Below, one piece after another: positions 1 to 12,435 of a stretch of DNA of 64,000 nucleotides. Numbering within the stretch: position 1 is the first letter of the stretch; each line of letters opens with the position of its first letter. Source of the DNA: Paenibacillus sp. MMS20-IR301 (lineage in GTDB: Bacteria; Bacillota; Bacilli; Paenibacillales; Paenibacillaceae); the NCBI RefSeq assembly GCF_032302195.1, contig NZ_CP135275.1:3658001-3722000 (forward strand), given 5' to 3'. The notes under the pieces are model-generated. The model did no database searches and was not told where the DNA came from. It saw only the letters and a program-made list of their open reading frames with translations. Made by a program: the position numbers and the translations under genes.

Positions 1-909
1 CTTCTCCAGCTGCGGGATAATGCCGTCCAGATTGAAGGCCATGGCCGCCTTGCCCTCACCCAGCATGGTCTGCATCTCATCGTACGTGCCGGCCAGCACA
101 TTATCCTGGTACAGCCCGAGGTCGATCAGCTCCTTCTGCTTCACGAACAGCTCCTTGAGCTGCGGAATCTCATTCATCTTCAGGGCATTATTCTGCAGCT
201 TCGCCACGCCTTCATCCCCGATGGCCGGATCCACATTCGATACCCAGCCGGTCAGATAAAAGATTTGCGCCGGCCAGCCATCCTTCACGCCTTCATAGAA
301 GGGGGTGACTCCTGCTGCCTTGATTGTCTGCGCGATCTCAATCAGACCGGCATAATTCTTAGGCGGCTCTACGCCGGCTTTGGCGAAAACATCCTTGTTG
401 TAGAACACGCCGTACATCCCGGTAGCCCCGTACGGCACGCCGTAGATTTTACCGTCCAGCGTCTGGGCTTCCTTCATGGAAGGGATAATCCGGGCCCATA
501 CATCACTGTCCCCGGACCACTCGCGCAGCATTTCATCCGCCCGCAGCTTCACATATTGCTTGGTCCCCGGCTGCATCAGGAACAGGTCCGGGAAGTCGCC
601 GGTAGAGAACCGGGTCTTCATCATGTTGTCGAATTCACCGCCCGGCAGCGCCTGAAGCTCGACCTTATTGCCTGTCTGCTGCTCATATTCACTGAACAGC
701 TGGCTGAACGGCGCGGTATCGACTGTATTCGGAATAACAAAGCTGATCGTAACCGGGTCCTTCGCTTTGGTCTCTGCGGCACCGCTATTACTGCCGGCTG
801 TATTGCCGCCTGCTGCTCCGCCGCCGTTGTTATTCCCCCCGCAGCCTGCCAGACCAAGCAAAGCCAAAGATACTGCGAGCACCATTGATACCGTTTTCAT
901 TTTTCTCAC
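1..909 (-). CDS. Sugar ABC transporter substrate-binding lipoprotein (partial, C-terminus outside window)
   Basis: Family 1 extracellular solute-binding protein, the membrane-tethered receptor of a carbohydrate ABC importer whose permeases are not in the window. The N-terminus has basic residues, a hydrophobic stretch and a lipobox LAGC, then a Gly/Asn-rich tether. The mature part begins with PVTISFVIPN and has the family's MKTRFSTGDFPDLFLM segment. I choose the GTG at 907-909 because GGGGAGG lies 9 bases upstream; the ATG three codons inside would be too far from it. The gene follows a YesM-type kinase gene by about 100 bases, and a cre-like site lies in that gap, so carbon catabolite control is likely. 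The frame stays open to base 1, so the protein is cut by the window edge. The sugar cannot be named from sequence. Confidence 0.9.
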   Translation of the reverse strand, partial: MRKMKTVSMVLAVSLALLGLAGCGGNNNGGGAAGGNTAGSNSGAAETKAKDPVTISFVIPNTVDTAPFSQLFSEYEQQTGNKVELQALPGGEFDNMMKTRFSTGDFPDLFLMQPGTKQYVKLRADEMLREWSGDSDVWARIIPSMKEAQTLDGKIYGVPYGATGMYGVFYNKDVFAKAGVEPPKNYAGLIEIAQTIKAAGVTPFYEGVKDGWPAQIFYLTGWVSNVDPAIGDEGVAKLQNNALKMNEIPQLKELFVKQKELIDLGLYQDNVLAGTYDEMQTMLGEGKAAMAFNLDGIIPQLEK

Positions 910-961
910 TTGCTGCAACCTCCCCATTATTCTAGCTATCTGTGCTACACCTTTATCTTAA

Positions 962-975
962 TGCAAGCGCTTTCC
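962..975. promoter_or_regulatory. cre-like CcpA site
   Basis: The sequence TGCAAGCGCTTTCC fits the catabolite responsive element pattern TGWNANCGNTNNCA apart from the last base. It lies about 55 bases upstream of the binding-protein start, where CcpA would be expected to act on a sugar importer. Confidence 0.6.
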
Positions 976-1009
976 ATGACACATTCACGATCTCGACCAT
1001 TAATGTTGA

Positions 1010-2833
1010 TTATTTCGACTTCCCGGTGCCGGCCTCGCGTAGAATCAGTGTAACTACCGTTCCCTGTCCTTGCGTGCTTGCAATTTCGAAGTCCATTCCC
1101 GCTCCGTAGCGGATCGCATACCGGGCGTACACGTTGCGGATACCGATGCCCGTGCCGCTGGCCAGGCTCAAGGCTTGCTCCTGGTATACCGGACGCACTA
1201 GCGCGGCGCGGATGGTCTCCAGCCGTTCCCCGCCGATGCCGACCCCGGTATCGCTGACGCTCAGCTGCACACCTCCCGGGCATCTGGTTGCGGTGATTGT
1301 AATGCTGGCTTGCTCGCGCATCGGCTCAATACCGTGGAAGACCGCATTTTCGACGAGCGGCTGCAGGGTCATTTTTAACAAAGGATAAGTATACAGCTCC
1401 TCTTCCACCTCAACCTTATATTGAAACTTCCCCTCAAACCGGAAGCTCTGAATGCGGATGTACGCCTCAATCTGCTCCAGCTCCTCGCGCAGGGTCACGA
1501 TCTCATCGCTGTTCTTAATGTTGTAACGGAACATATCCGCCAGAGACTGCGCCATCTCGCTGATCTCCCCCACGGAATAATAGTCGGCCATAGCCTTGAT
1601 GCTGTCGAGCGTATTGTAGAGAAAATGGGGGTTGATCTGGGAGTAGAGCATCGCCAGCTCCGCTTCCTGCAGTTTGATCTGGTATATGTATTTATTCTCA
1701 ATCAGCAGCTGCAGCTCATTGCGCATGGCATTGAAATTCATCGCAATCCGGCCGATCTCATCGTTCCGGTTCACATCGAGGCCGGCCGAGAAATCGCCGC
1801 GCTTGATCCGGTTGACGCTTTTGTGCAAATCCAGAATCGGTTTCGTTATCTTCCGCCCGAGCAGAATGGACAGCAGGAAGGTGATCAGAAAAGCGAACGC
1901 GCCGATATACATGACCGCAGTCTTAATCGGGTTCAGCGGGCTTATAATCTCCTTCTTCGGCGTCAGCAGTACGGTCTTCCAGCCGGAATAGTCCGAGCGT
2001 GTATAGGAGATGAAATACTTTCTGCCATCCTCGCTGAACCAAAAGGTCCCTTGCTCCCCCTGCATCCGGGGCAGAATTGCCTCCATCCGCCCTCCCTCCC
2101 GGGCAGTCTCTCCGCCAGAGACATACACCGGGCTATTGCTCTCATTCAGGACAAGGAATTTGCTGCCCGCGGTCAGCTCGGCATTCCGGGCAATGCTGCG
2201 GAACAGGCCGTCGCTGTAATCTGCACGAACCACAATGAACTGGTCACGGTTGGCGAAGTCGCGGATCAGAATCGCAGTCGAATAGGCAACGGGAGGCGCT
2301 GCTGCGTTTAATTCCTGTCCGGGAGTGCTGATGAAATTGACCCGCCCGTCTTTGCTGACCGTCTCGCGGAACCAGGGCTCCTTCTGCACATCGGCAGGCT
2401 TCCCGGGAAGACTGTTATCCGAGGAGCTGAGCAGCTCTCCTGTGCTGAAATAGATCCGGAATCGGACGAAATCGGTAATCGGCGTGGTGTTAAACGTTTT
2501 CAAATACAGATCCTCGAAGCTTTGGTTGATGACAAACCGGCTCTCGCTGCCCAGTGAGGCATAAGCGTTGATATCGTCGATATATTGCTGATTGTAATAA
2601 GGCGACAGCAGCAGGTTGCGTTTGTTGTGCATATCATTGTCCATATTGTTCTCGATTTGCCGTACGATCTGGAAGCTGGCCGTTTCGACCTTCTCCAGCA
2701 TGGAAGTATAGGAAATATAGTAGGATGCGACCCCGACCATAGCGATACAGCTAAAAATAATGACCAGATAACTAAGCAGCAGCGTCGTGCGGATCCCGGA
2801 TAGCCGGTAGCGGAATTGATTCCATAACTGCAT
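1010..2833 (-). CDS. YesM-type membrane sensor histidine kinase
   Basis: Two-component sensor kinase of the LytS/YesM class, probably sensing an extracellular sugar or a sugar-loaded binding protein. Order: a transmembrane helix near residues 10-30, a large extracellular sensor region to about 285, a second helix, a HAMP linker, the His_kinase region with QINPHFLYNTLDS (phospho-accepting His), and an ATPase domain with the N-box LQPLVENAVFHGI and glycine boxes DTGVGIG and GTGIGIRNV. I start at the ATG at 2833 because GGGGGG lies 7-8 bases upstream; an in-frame ATG at 2866 has no such site. The usual YesN/AraC response regulator is not adjacent on either side within the window, so its partner may lie beyond the left edge or elsewhere. 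Confidence 0.9.
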   Translation of the reverse strand: MQLWNQFRYRLSGIRTTLLLSYLVIIFSCIAMVGVASYYISYTSMLEKVETASFQIVRQIENNMDNDMHNKRNLLLSPYYNQQYIDDINAYASLGSESRFVINQSFEDLYLKTFNTTPITDFVRFRIYFSTGELLSSSDNSLPGKPADVQKEPWFRETVSKDGRVNFISTPGQELNAAAPPVAYSTAILIRDFANRDQFIVVRADYSDGLFRSIARNAELTAGSKFLVLNESNSPVYVSGGETAREGGRMEAILPRMQGEQGTFWFSEDGRKYFISYTRSDYSGWKTVLLTPKKEIISPLNPIKTAVMYIGAFAFLITFLLSILLGRKITKPILDLHKSVNRIKRGDFSAGLDVNRNDEIGRIAMNFNAMRNELQLLIENKYIYQIKLQEAELAMLYSQINPHFLYNTLDSIKAMADYYSVGEISEMAQSLADMFRYNIKNSDEIVTLREELEQIEAYIRIQSFRFEGKFQYKVEVEEELYTYPLLKMTLQPLVENAVFHGIEPMREQASITITATRCPGGVQLSVSDTGVGIGGERLETIRAALVRPVYQEQALSLASGTGIGIRNVYARYAIRYGAGMDFEIASTQGQGTVVTLILREAGTGKSK

Positions 2834-2952
2834 AAGCAGTTCCCCCCCTCTTCTGTTTGAGATCATTTTACTACATCGTGCTGTCTCCGGCTTTTTGGAT
2901 AATCATGCACTATGATTCAGGTATGCCGCTGGGAAACCGATTTAATGAAAAT

Positions 2953-2986
2953 AGGCAAGACAACCCTGTGACCGGCTGCCTTGCCT
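2953..2986. terminator. Intrinsic terminator after the GH2-GH78 pair
   Basis: An AGGCAAG/CTTGCCT stem encloses a GC-rich loop. Leftward it is followed by ATTTTCATT, rightward by TTTTTAATT, so it may work both ways. It separates the rhamnosidase gene from the kinase gene. Confidence 0.65.
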
Positions 2987-3010
2987 TTTTAATTCCTGTA
3001 TACTGTCAGT

Positions 3011-5677
3011 TTAGAGAATGGAGGTGAAGCTGTACGTGCCTGAGCCGATGTAAAAGACGGCTTCGCCTTGCCCCCCGGCCTCCGCAGGGCGGCGGACAGG
3101 TGCCGGCATTTGCCCCGCGGACTCCGCCTGCGCCCCGCTGCCCGGAAGATATACGGTTGCCGTGGTATTGGCCGGAATCTCCACGGTCAGCCGGAACACG
3201 CCGTCAGCGGACCGCTGCCAGCGCGTCTCTATTCTGCCGTAGAGGCTCTCGTACCCGGCCTTGACGCTCGTCAGCTTCCCGCCCGGCTGCGGGCGGATGA
3301 CCGTATGCTTGAAGCCCGGCTGCTGCGGATCAGCTTCAATCCCCGCCATGTAGCGGAACATCCACTCTCCCACAGAGCCGAGGGAATAGTGATTGAAGGA
3401 GTTCATCTCCGGTGTCTGGAAGCCGTTCTCCTCCGTCCAGCCGTCCCAGCGTTCCCAGATGGTTGTCGCTCCGGCTTTAACGGAGTACATCCAGGAAGGG
3501 AATTCCTCCTGCGTCAGCAGGGAATAGGCCAGGTCCAGCTGGCCGTGATCGGCCAGTACCGGCAGCAGATAACCTACGCCGAGGAAGCCGGTCGACAGCC
3601 GGTTGCCGCGGGCCTGAATATCCGCAGCCAGATGCCGCACCGCCATAGTCTGCTGCTCAGCGGTCAGCAGACCGAATTGCAGCGCGAGCACGTACACGGT
3701 TTGTGTACCGCCTTGAATCCGGCCATTCTCTGCCACAAAAGCATTGCGGAATGCTCCGGCAACCGCTGTGAACAGCTCGGTGAAGCGCTCCTGATCCCCC
3801 GGCTTGCCGAGCACCCCGGCAATATCCGCCAGCAGCTTCGTGCTGTAGGCGAAATAAGCGGTAGCCAGCACATCATTGGGCGTGTCCGCCCCGATGGACA
3901 GCCAGTCGCCGTAGTTGGCATAATCCGGCCGCACCAGCCCGTCCGTCATCGACTCCAGATATTCGACCCAGCGGACCATCGCCGCATAATGGGTCTCCAG
4001 AATCCGGGTATCCCCGTACATCAGGTACAATGTCCAGGGAATCACCACGCCGGCGTCGCCCCAGCCGGCGTTATCGGGAGCGAACCAGTCAAGGCGTGTG
4101 CTCCACATTTTGTAGCGGATCCAGCCGGCATCCGGCGCCACATCGGTGAACGCGCCGGACGGCTGCTGGGCATCAATCATATCCCACATGAATTTGTTGA
4201 AGAACCGGGACACATCCATATTGTAGGAAGCCGTGCGGGCAAAGATCTGCGCATCCCCTGTCCAGCCCAGCCGTTCATCACGCTGCGGACAGTCGGTAGG
4301 CACTGACAGGAAGTTGCCTCGCTGGCCCCAGGTAATGTTGGAGTACAGCTGATTGACCATAGGGTCTGAGGTCACCAGGCTGCCCGTAACAGGCGTATCC
4401 GAATGAATGACTTTACCGGTAATTGTACCGAGGTCAGGTTCGCCCGGGTAGCCGGCCAGCTCTACATAACGGAAGCCATGGAAGGTGAAATGCGGCTCGT
4501 ACCGCTCCTCAACGCCGCCTTTCAAGATATAGTGCTCCTGCTGCACCGCCACCCGCAAATTATCAAGGTACAGGCTGCCGTCCGGATTCAGCATTTCGGC
4601 ATGGCTGACGGTAACCTGCGTCCCGCGTTCTCCCGTCACCTTAAGCTCACTCCAGCCAACCATATTCTGGCCCATATCATATATATAAGTTCCCGCTTCC
4701 GTCCTGCGCAGGCTAAGCGGCGTCATGCTCTTCGTAATCCGCACCGGCGGTTCCATTGATGCAGTCAGCAGCCCGTTGTACCCCGGGCGGATATCCGGCT
4801 GCTCCCAGCCGGAATCATCGTAGCCCGTACGGTCCCAGCCCGTAAGCTCCCGGGTGGCATCATAACGCTCGCCCAAGATCATATCGGAGTAATCAATCGG
4901 CCCTCTCCTGGTCCGCCAGCTGCCGTCGGTAACGATCCGCTCCCTGCTGCCGTCTTCATATTCGACCGACAGCTGCAGAGAAAGGAACGGGCGCTCGCCG
5001 TAGATTTTATCCGAGATGAAGCCTACGGTTCCTGCATACCAGCCTTCACCCAGAATCACCGCCAAAGTATTAGCACCCGTTGCCACCCTGTCCGTAACAT
5101 CATAGGCCTGCACCTGAACCCTCGTATCATAATCCGTCCAGCCTGGACAGAACAGCTCACCGGTCTTAACACCGTTCACCCGCAAATGATAGAGCCCCAG
5201 TGCCGTAGCATAAATTACCGCCCGTTTCACCGGAGCTGCTAATTTAAACTCCTTTCGGAAAAACGGACTCGGCTGCAGCTTCAGCCCCTGTTCCGCCTTG
5301 CGGCCGATCCACTTCGCCTTCCAGTCCCTGCGGGCCAGAATGCCCATACTCCACAGGGCCGGTCCGCTCCAGGGAGATACCCGGTCCTGCCTGTCCCACA
5401 CCCGAACCTTCCAATAATAAACAGCTTCAGCCTGAAGCGGCGCCCCCTGGTAAACAATATGCGCGGATTCGCTGCTCTCTGTCCTGCCGCTGTCCCACAT
5501 CTCACCCCGATCCTGCTCCAGCTCTGCGGGGCTGGCGGATACCAGGATCTGGTACGCCGTCTGCACCGCAGCAGGCGCCTCCGTTTCCAGCTTCCAGAAC
5601 AAGCGCGGCTGTAACACGTCCAGCCCCAGCGGATTAACCAGATATTCCGTCCTGCAGTCAACAACTGACATGGTCAT
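3011..5677 (-). CDS. Alpha-L-rhamnosidase, GH78
   Basis: Inverting enzyme that removes terminal alpha-L-rhamnose from glycosides or pectic and flavonoid side chains. It has the full GH78 layout: a beta-rich N-terminal domain, a second beta domain with GLYHLRVNG and a carbohydrate-binding-like region, an (alpha/alpha)6 barrel, and a C-terminal beta domain. The signature DCPQRDERLGWTGDAQ sits near residue 460 and holds the Asp and Glu residues tied to catalysis in this family; TIWERWDGW near residue 742 holds the C-terminal catalytic Glu. No signal peptide is visible, so it is probably intracellular and works on imported oligosaccharides. I start at the ATG at 5677, which has GGGGG 8 bases upstream, 18 bases after the GH2 stop; an ATG at 5692 is less likely. 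It appears to be co-transcribed with the beta-galactosidase. Confidence 0.92.
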   Translation of the reverse strand: MTMSVVDCRTEYLVNPLGLDVLQPRLFWKLETEAPAAVQTAYQILVSASPAELEQDRGEMWDSGRTESSESAHIVYQGAPLQAEAVYYWKVRVWDRQDRVSPWSGPALWSMGILARRDWKAKWIGRKAEQGLKLQPSPFFRKEFKLAAPVKRAVIYATALGLYHLRVNGVKTGELFCPGWTDYDTRVQVQAYDVTDRVATGANTLAVILGEGWYAGTVGFISDKIYGERPFLSLQLSVEYEDGSRERIVTDGSWRTRRGPIDYSDMILGERYDATRELTGWDRTGYDDSGWEQPDIRPGYNGLLTASMEPPVRITKSMTPLSLRRTEAGTYIYDMGQNMVGWSELKVTGERGTQVTVSHAEMLNPDGSLYLDNLRVAVQQEHYILKGGVEERYEPHFTFHGFRYVELAGYPGEPDLGTITGKVIHSDTPVTGSLVTSDPMVNQLYSNITWGQRGNFLSVPTDCPQRDERLGWTGDAQIFARTASYNMDVSRFFNKFMWDMIDAQQPSGAFTDVAPDAGWIRYKMWSTRLDWFAPDNAGWGDAGVVIPWTLYLMYGDTRILETHYAAMVRWVEYLESMTDGLVRPDYANYGDWLSIGADTPNDVLATAYFAYSTKLLADIAGVLGKPGDQERFTELFTAVAGAFRNAFVAENGRIQGGTQTVYVLALQFGLLTAEQQTMAVRHLAADIQARGNRLSTGFLGVGYLLPVLADHGQLDLAYSLLTQEEFPSWMYSVKAGATTIWERWDGWTEENGFQTPEMNSFNHYSLGSVGEWMFRYMAGIEADPQQPGFKHTVIRPQPGGKLTSVKAGYESLYGRIETRWQRSADGVFRLTVEIPANTTATVYLPGSGAQAESAGQMPAPVRRPAEAGGQGEAVFYIGSGTYSFTSIL

Positions 5678-5695
5678 TGCATTTACCCCCATTAG

Positions 5696-9121
<3,426 letters not shown>

Positions 9122-9805
9122 TTAACTCCTTCTGATCCACCTGCTGTAAGCTCCCAGGATATCGTCCCGGTTGAGATACTGTGTTGACGGTACCAGATAG
9201 TCCGCCTGCATCAGCGTATGCGTTGAACCGATGCCTACAGCGAACATGCCCGCCCTTTGGATAGCCTCAATGCCTGCTGCCGAATCCTCTATCCCGATGC
9301 ACTCCCTGCCGGAGACCTTCAAATAATCCGCAGCATCCAAGAATGTCTCCGGGTCCGGCTTGCCGCGCTTGATCCTGCCGGCATCCACTACATAATCGAA
9401 GGCTCCGGCCAGCTCCAGACGCTCCAGGACAAACGGGGCATTCCGGCTCGCCGAGCCGATCGCCAGCTTTAGCCCTGCAGCACGTAAGTCGTCAAGGAGT
9501 GAACAGATGCCCGGTAAAATATCCTTCGGGGTAATGGAGGAAATCAAAGAGGTATAGCGGGCATTTTTCCGGGCAGCCAGCTGCTCCAGCACCGCCTCCG
9601 GCACAATCACCGGCTCCGGGGCTGCTGCAAGGATCAGCTCCAATGATTGCAGGCGGCTGACTCCCTTCAATTGCTCATTCAGCATGCGGTCGACTTCGAT
9701 CCCCAGCTCCGCGCCTAATTGCCGCCAGGCCAGAAAGTGGAATTCTGCCGTATCTGTAATCACCCCGTCCAGATCAAAGATTACCGCCTGAGGAATTGTA
9801 ATCAA
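9122..9805 (-). CDS. pgmB: Beta-phosphoglucomutase (HAD superfamily)
   Basis: Converts beta-D-glucose 1-phosphate to glucose 6-phosphate, the step that follows a phosphorylase releasing beta-Glc-1-P. It has the HAD motif I AVIFDLDGVITDTAEFH, with both catalytic Asp residues and the PgmB-typical GVITD and downstream LAWRQL, the cap-domain LKGVSRLQSLELIL, motif II GSASRN, the Lys-bearing GRIKRGKPDPETF and motif III GIEDSAAGIEA. I favour the TTG start at 9803-9805: it overlaps the esterase stop as TTGA and has GGGAG about 10 bases upstream, giving translational coupling. An upstream ATG at 9853 would add 16 low-complexity residues. It is the last gene of the operon. The only glycosidase-type enzyme beside it is the GH3 protein, which is therefore the best candidate source of its substrate. 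Confidence 0.92.
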   Translation of the reverse strand: MITIPQAVIFDLDGVITDTAEFHFLAWRQLGAELGIEVDRMLNEQLKGVSRLQSLELILAAAPEPVIVPEAVLEQLAARKNARYTSLISSITPKDILPGICSLLDDLRAAGLKLAIGSASRNAPFVLERLELAGAFDYVVDAGRIKRGKPDPETFLDAADYLKVSGRECIGIEDSAAGIEAIQRAGMFAVGIGSTHTLMQADYLVPSTQYLNRDDILGAYSRWIRRS

Positions 9806-10683
9806 TCCGCTCTCACTCCCTGCCGCAGCCAGTTCAGGCTCAGGTTGAACCATTCGGACAGATGCAGATGCTGCACCTGCTCCGGAGCTTTTACAGTATC
9901 ATCGGCCAAGGACATGCCATGCTGCCCTTTCTCGAACATATGCAGCTCACAAGGCACCTCGTGGCGGAACAGCGCTCCGGCCAGACCGAACAAATCAGTC
10001 GGCAGAATAACCGTATCCTCATAAGTACCCCAGATGAAGGTTCGCGGAAGACCGGAATGAATCCGGGGCAGCAGGTTCAATGAAGCCTTCTCCTCAGCCG
10101 ATAAATTCTCTTTGCCCAGCAGAATTTCCCTTATGCTTGGACCCCTCATATCAGGCATCAGGCCTTTTTCCATCAGCTCAATAACGAAATCCGGGGTCTT
10201 CTCAGAGCGCGGCTCCAGGGTAACCGCCGGATAGCCGAGCAGCAGCTGGTTCGGCTTGATCTCGGCAGAAGTCAAGCCGGTACTGCCGGCAAGCAGCGGC
10301 TGATTATAGTAAATCCCCAGGCTCAGCGCCAGATTACCGCCGGCTGAGAAGCCGATTACAGAAATATTGTCTTCGTCGACACGCCATTCTTCCGCATGCC
10401 GGCGGATATAAGCCATCGCGTGGGCCAGCTCAAGCAGGGCAACAGGAAAAGGATGATCAATTTTGACCGAATAGGCCAAAACAAATGCCTGATAACCCAT
10501 TCGGGCGTAAGCCAGCGCAACAGGCTCGCCTTCATTGCGGGAGATTACGGTATACCCTCCGCCGGGGCAGATTACAATAGCCGGACGCACAATGTCCTTC
10601 TGGTCGAATTCCCCGTTGTCGAGAATATAAGTAGTAAGTGTTGCCGCTGAGTCATCCAGCAGCCGGATCGTTTGATGTATCAC
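9802..10683 (-). CDS. Alpha/beta-hydrolase esterase, probably carbohydrate deacetylase
   Basis: Carboxylesterase-like alpha/beta hydrolase of the COG0657/BD-FAE type, which commonly removes acetyl or acyl groups from sugars. The oxyanion motif appears as CPGGGYTVIS, the nucleophile elbow as GFSAGG, the acid region as WGTYEDTVI, and the catalytic His in KGQHGMS. No signal peptide is seen, so it should act on imported material. The GTG at 10681-10683 is taken as start because GGGGG lies 7 bases upstream; it follows the GH3 stop by 14 bases. Sitting between GH3 and pgmB, it probably trims acyl groups from an imported glycoside before or after cleavage. A lipase or peptidase function cannot be excluded by sequence. 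Confidence 0.85.
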   Translation of the reverse strand: MIHQTIRLLDDSAATLTTYILDNGEFDQKDIVRPAIVICPGGGYTVISRNEGEPVALAYARMGYQAFVLAYSVKIDHPFPVALLELAHAMAYIRRHAEEWRVDEDNISVIGFSAGGNLALSLGIYYNQPLLAGSTGLTSAEIKPNQLLLGYPAVTLEPRSEKTPDFVIELMEKGLMPDMRGPSIREILLGKENLSAEEKASLNLLPRIHSGLPRTFIWGTYEDTVILPTDLFGLAGALFRHEVPCELHMFEKGQHGMSLADDTVKAPEQVQHLHLSEWFNLSLNWLRQGVRAD

Positions 10684-10697
10684 GGGTAATCCCCCTT

Positions 10698-12401
10698 CTA
10701 TAATCGGGTGTCCCATTTTCCGCAAAACGGATCAACAGGACTGCTGCCTTTGAACTGTGAAGTTCCCATCAGCTTTTCTATTAACAACGGCAGCGTATAA
10801 TCGTTAATTCCATAAGTATTAATATAGGTTTTGACCCGTGGAACATCGAGCAGATGATACGGATTCTCCGTTGAAATAAACAGTGTCGGAATGGAATGAA
10901 TATAATTCGGAACATTAACCCCCATCGGATTAAGCCATTCAATCCTTACCGCCGTCTGGTTGGACTTGGTCGCCAGATTGCATAAATAGATAATAAGATC
11001 ATAGCTGTCCTTCATTTCCGTGAAGGAGCTCTGCAGCCCTTCGTAGACCCCGGCCGGTTCAAAGCGAGCCACCTTAAAGCCGGCCTGCTCCAGCAGCGGT
11101 ATAAAGGCTGCCGCCAGGCCGCTGGTCTTGTTGTACCCCAGCGCGTTAGCCTCACTTTCAATATCGTAGAGCAGTACACGCGGATAACGGGCAGGGGTTA
11201 CCGGAAGCACTCCCGCCTCTTCTTTGACAAGGGTTATGGATTGATCCGCCACGGCCCTGGCCGTATCCAGATGGCTCTCCTGCCTCAGCAGGCCTGCGGC
11301 CCCGGCAAGAACCGGAACATTGTCCTGTTCATGCAGCTTAAGCGAAGCTTTCAGTCCCAGGATACGGAGAACCGCCTCATCCAGCCGGCTGTCAGTGAGC
11401 AGGCCGTTCTCCAGTCCTTCCCGCATAAACCTTACATCTTCCTCCAGATTTTTGGTGAACAGAAACATATCACAGCCGTGCTCAATAGCCCGGGGTACAA
11501 GCTCATTTCTTGGCATAGCAATATTCATCCCGGCCATTGTAGTGGCATCCGTTATAATCAGCCCGTTGAAGCCGAGCCGTTCCCGCAGTAACCCGTTAAG
11601 CAGTTCGCTGGCCAGGGACGCCGGCAGAATATCCTCATCGCGCAGTGCCGGATTCAACAGCTTGGAGTACTCGGGAAGAGCAATGTGTCCGACCATGACG
11701 GTCTTTGCTCCTTCTTCTATTAAATGGCGGTATACCATGCCATAGGAATGATCCCACGCATCCGGAGACAGCGGGTTGACTGAGGTTACAAGATGCTGAT
11801 CCCGCTCATCCATGCCGTCACCCGGGAAATGCTTGATGGAAACAGCCATGCCCTGCTCTTGACAGCCCCGCACATAAGCAGAGCCCATCTCCAGCACACG
11901 CTGCGGATCATTCCCAAAGGTCCGGGTGTTGGTAATCGGATTGCGGAAATTATAATCGATGTCAATGACCGGAGCAAACGCATAATTGGCGCCTACACTC
12001 CTGCCTTCAACCGCACAAATTCTCCCCAGCTGGTACGCCAGCTCTGTATTCCCGGTTGCCGCAACTGCCATATTAGAACCAACCTTGGTCCCATCCTTAG
12101 TAATCCCCTGACCGCCAGCCTCAAGGTTGGCCGCAATCAGCAGCGGAATCCGTGCTGACTGCTGCAGTGTAGTGACCGCTGCAGTCACCTCCCCCGCAGC
12201 CATGGCACGGCACATTAAGCCGCCAATGCCAACATCCTGGGCAATTTTTTTCAGGAACTGCTCATCCTGCTTATAACCGACCATGAAGAATAATTGTCCG
12301 ATTTTCTCCTGCACCGTCATTTTCCCGAATGTTGACCGCACCCAGTCCATGTCCTGGTCATTCAGGTTAAACGGCTTCTCTCTCAAGCCATTAATCTCCA
12401 C
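10698..12401 (-). CDS. GH3 enzyme of the His-Asp dyad subfamily (NagZ/Nag3-like; possible beta-glycoside phosphorylase)
   Basis: Cytoplasmic GH3 TIM-barrel protein of about 567 residues with a second alpha/beta domain. The signature KHFPGDGMDERDQH (about residues 190-203) carries the Asp-x-His dyad that serves as acid/base in the NagZ/Nag3 branch; IITDATTM holds the nucleophile Asp. In NagZ the signature reads PGHG; here it is PGDG, and DSH becomes DQH, so sugar specificity may differ. Members of this branch are known to act as retaining phosphorylases giving beta-glycosyl phosphates. With pgmB two genes downstream, a beta-glucoside phosphorylase is plausible (inference). No signal peptide. 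The GTG at 12399-12401 is chosen as start (AGGAG 8 bases upstream); an earlier GTG at 12410 abuts the ribosome site. Alternative: plain beta-N-acetylglucosaminidase or beta-glucosidase. Confidence 0.88.
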   Translation of the reverse strand: MEINGLREKPFNLNDQDMDWVRSTFGKMTVQEKIGQLFFMVGYKQDEQFLKKIAQDVGIGGLMCRAMAAGEVTAAVTTLQQSARIPLLIAANLEAGGQGITKDGTKVGSNMAVAATGNTELAYQLGRICAVEGRSVGANYAFAPVIDIDYNFRNPITNTRTFGNDPQRVLEMGSAYVRGCQEQGMAVSIKHFPGDGMDERDQHLVTSVNPLSPDAWDHSYGMVYRHLIEEGAKTVMVGHIALPEYSKLLNPALRDEDILPASLASELLNGLLRERLGFNGLIITDATTMAGMNIAMPRNELVPRAIEHGCDMFLFTKNLEEDVRFMREGLENGLLTDSRLDEAVLRILGLKASLKLHEQDNVPVLAGAAGLLRQESHLDTARAVADQSITLVKEEAGVLPVTPARYPRVLLYDIESEANALGYNKTSGLAAAFIPLLEQAGFKVARFEPAGVYEGLQSSFTEMKDSYDLIIYLCNLATKSNQTAVRIEWLNPMGVNVPNYIHSIPTLFISTENPYHLLDVPRVKTYINTYGINDYTLPLLIEKLMGTSQFKGSSPVDPFCGKWDTRL

Positions 12402-12435
12402 TTCTCCCACTCCTCTTCTTACTGCAGCTCAATCC

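Noticed and set aside
1421..2311. 296-codon open frame opposite the sensor kinase
   Set aside because: Antisense shadow with no ribosome site and no family motif.
3068..4306. 412-codon open frame opposite the GH78 gene
   Set aside because: Shadow of a GC-rich coding gene on the other strand; Arg/Pro/His-rich without a recognisable domain, while the leftward frame has full GH78 motifs.
10698..12401. GH3 protein as plain NagZ of peptidoglycan recycling
   Set aside because: The operon has sugar import, an esterase and PgmB but no muropeptide genes, and the signature differs (PGDG, DQH).
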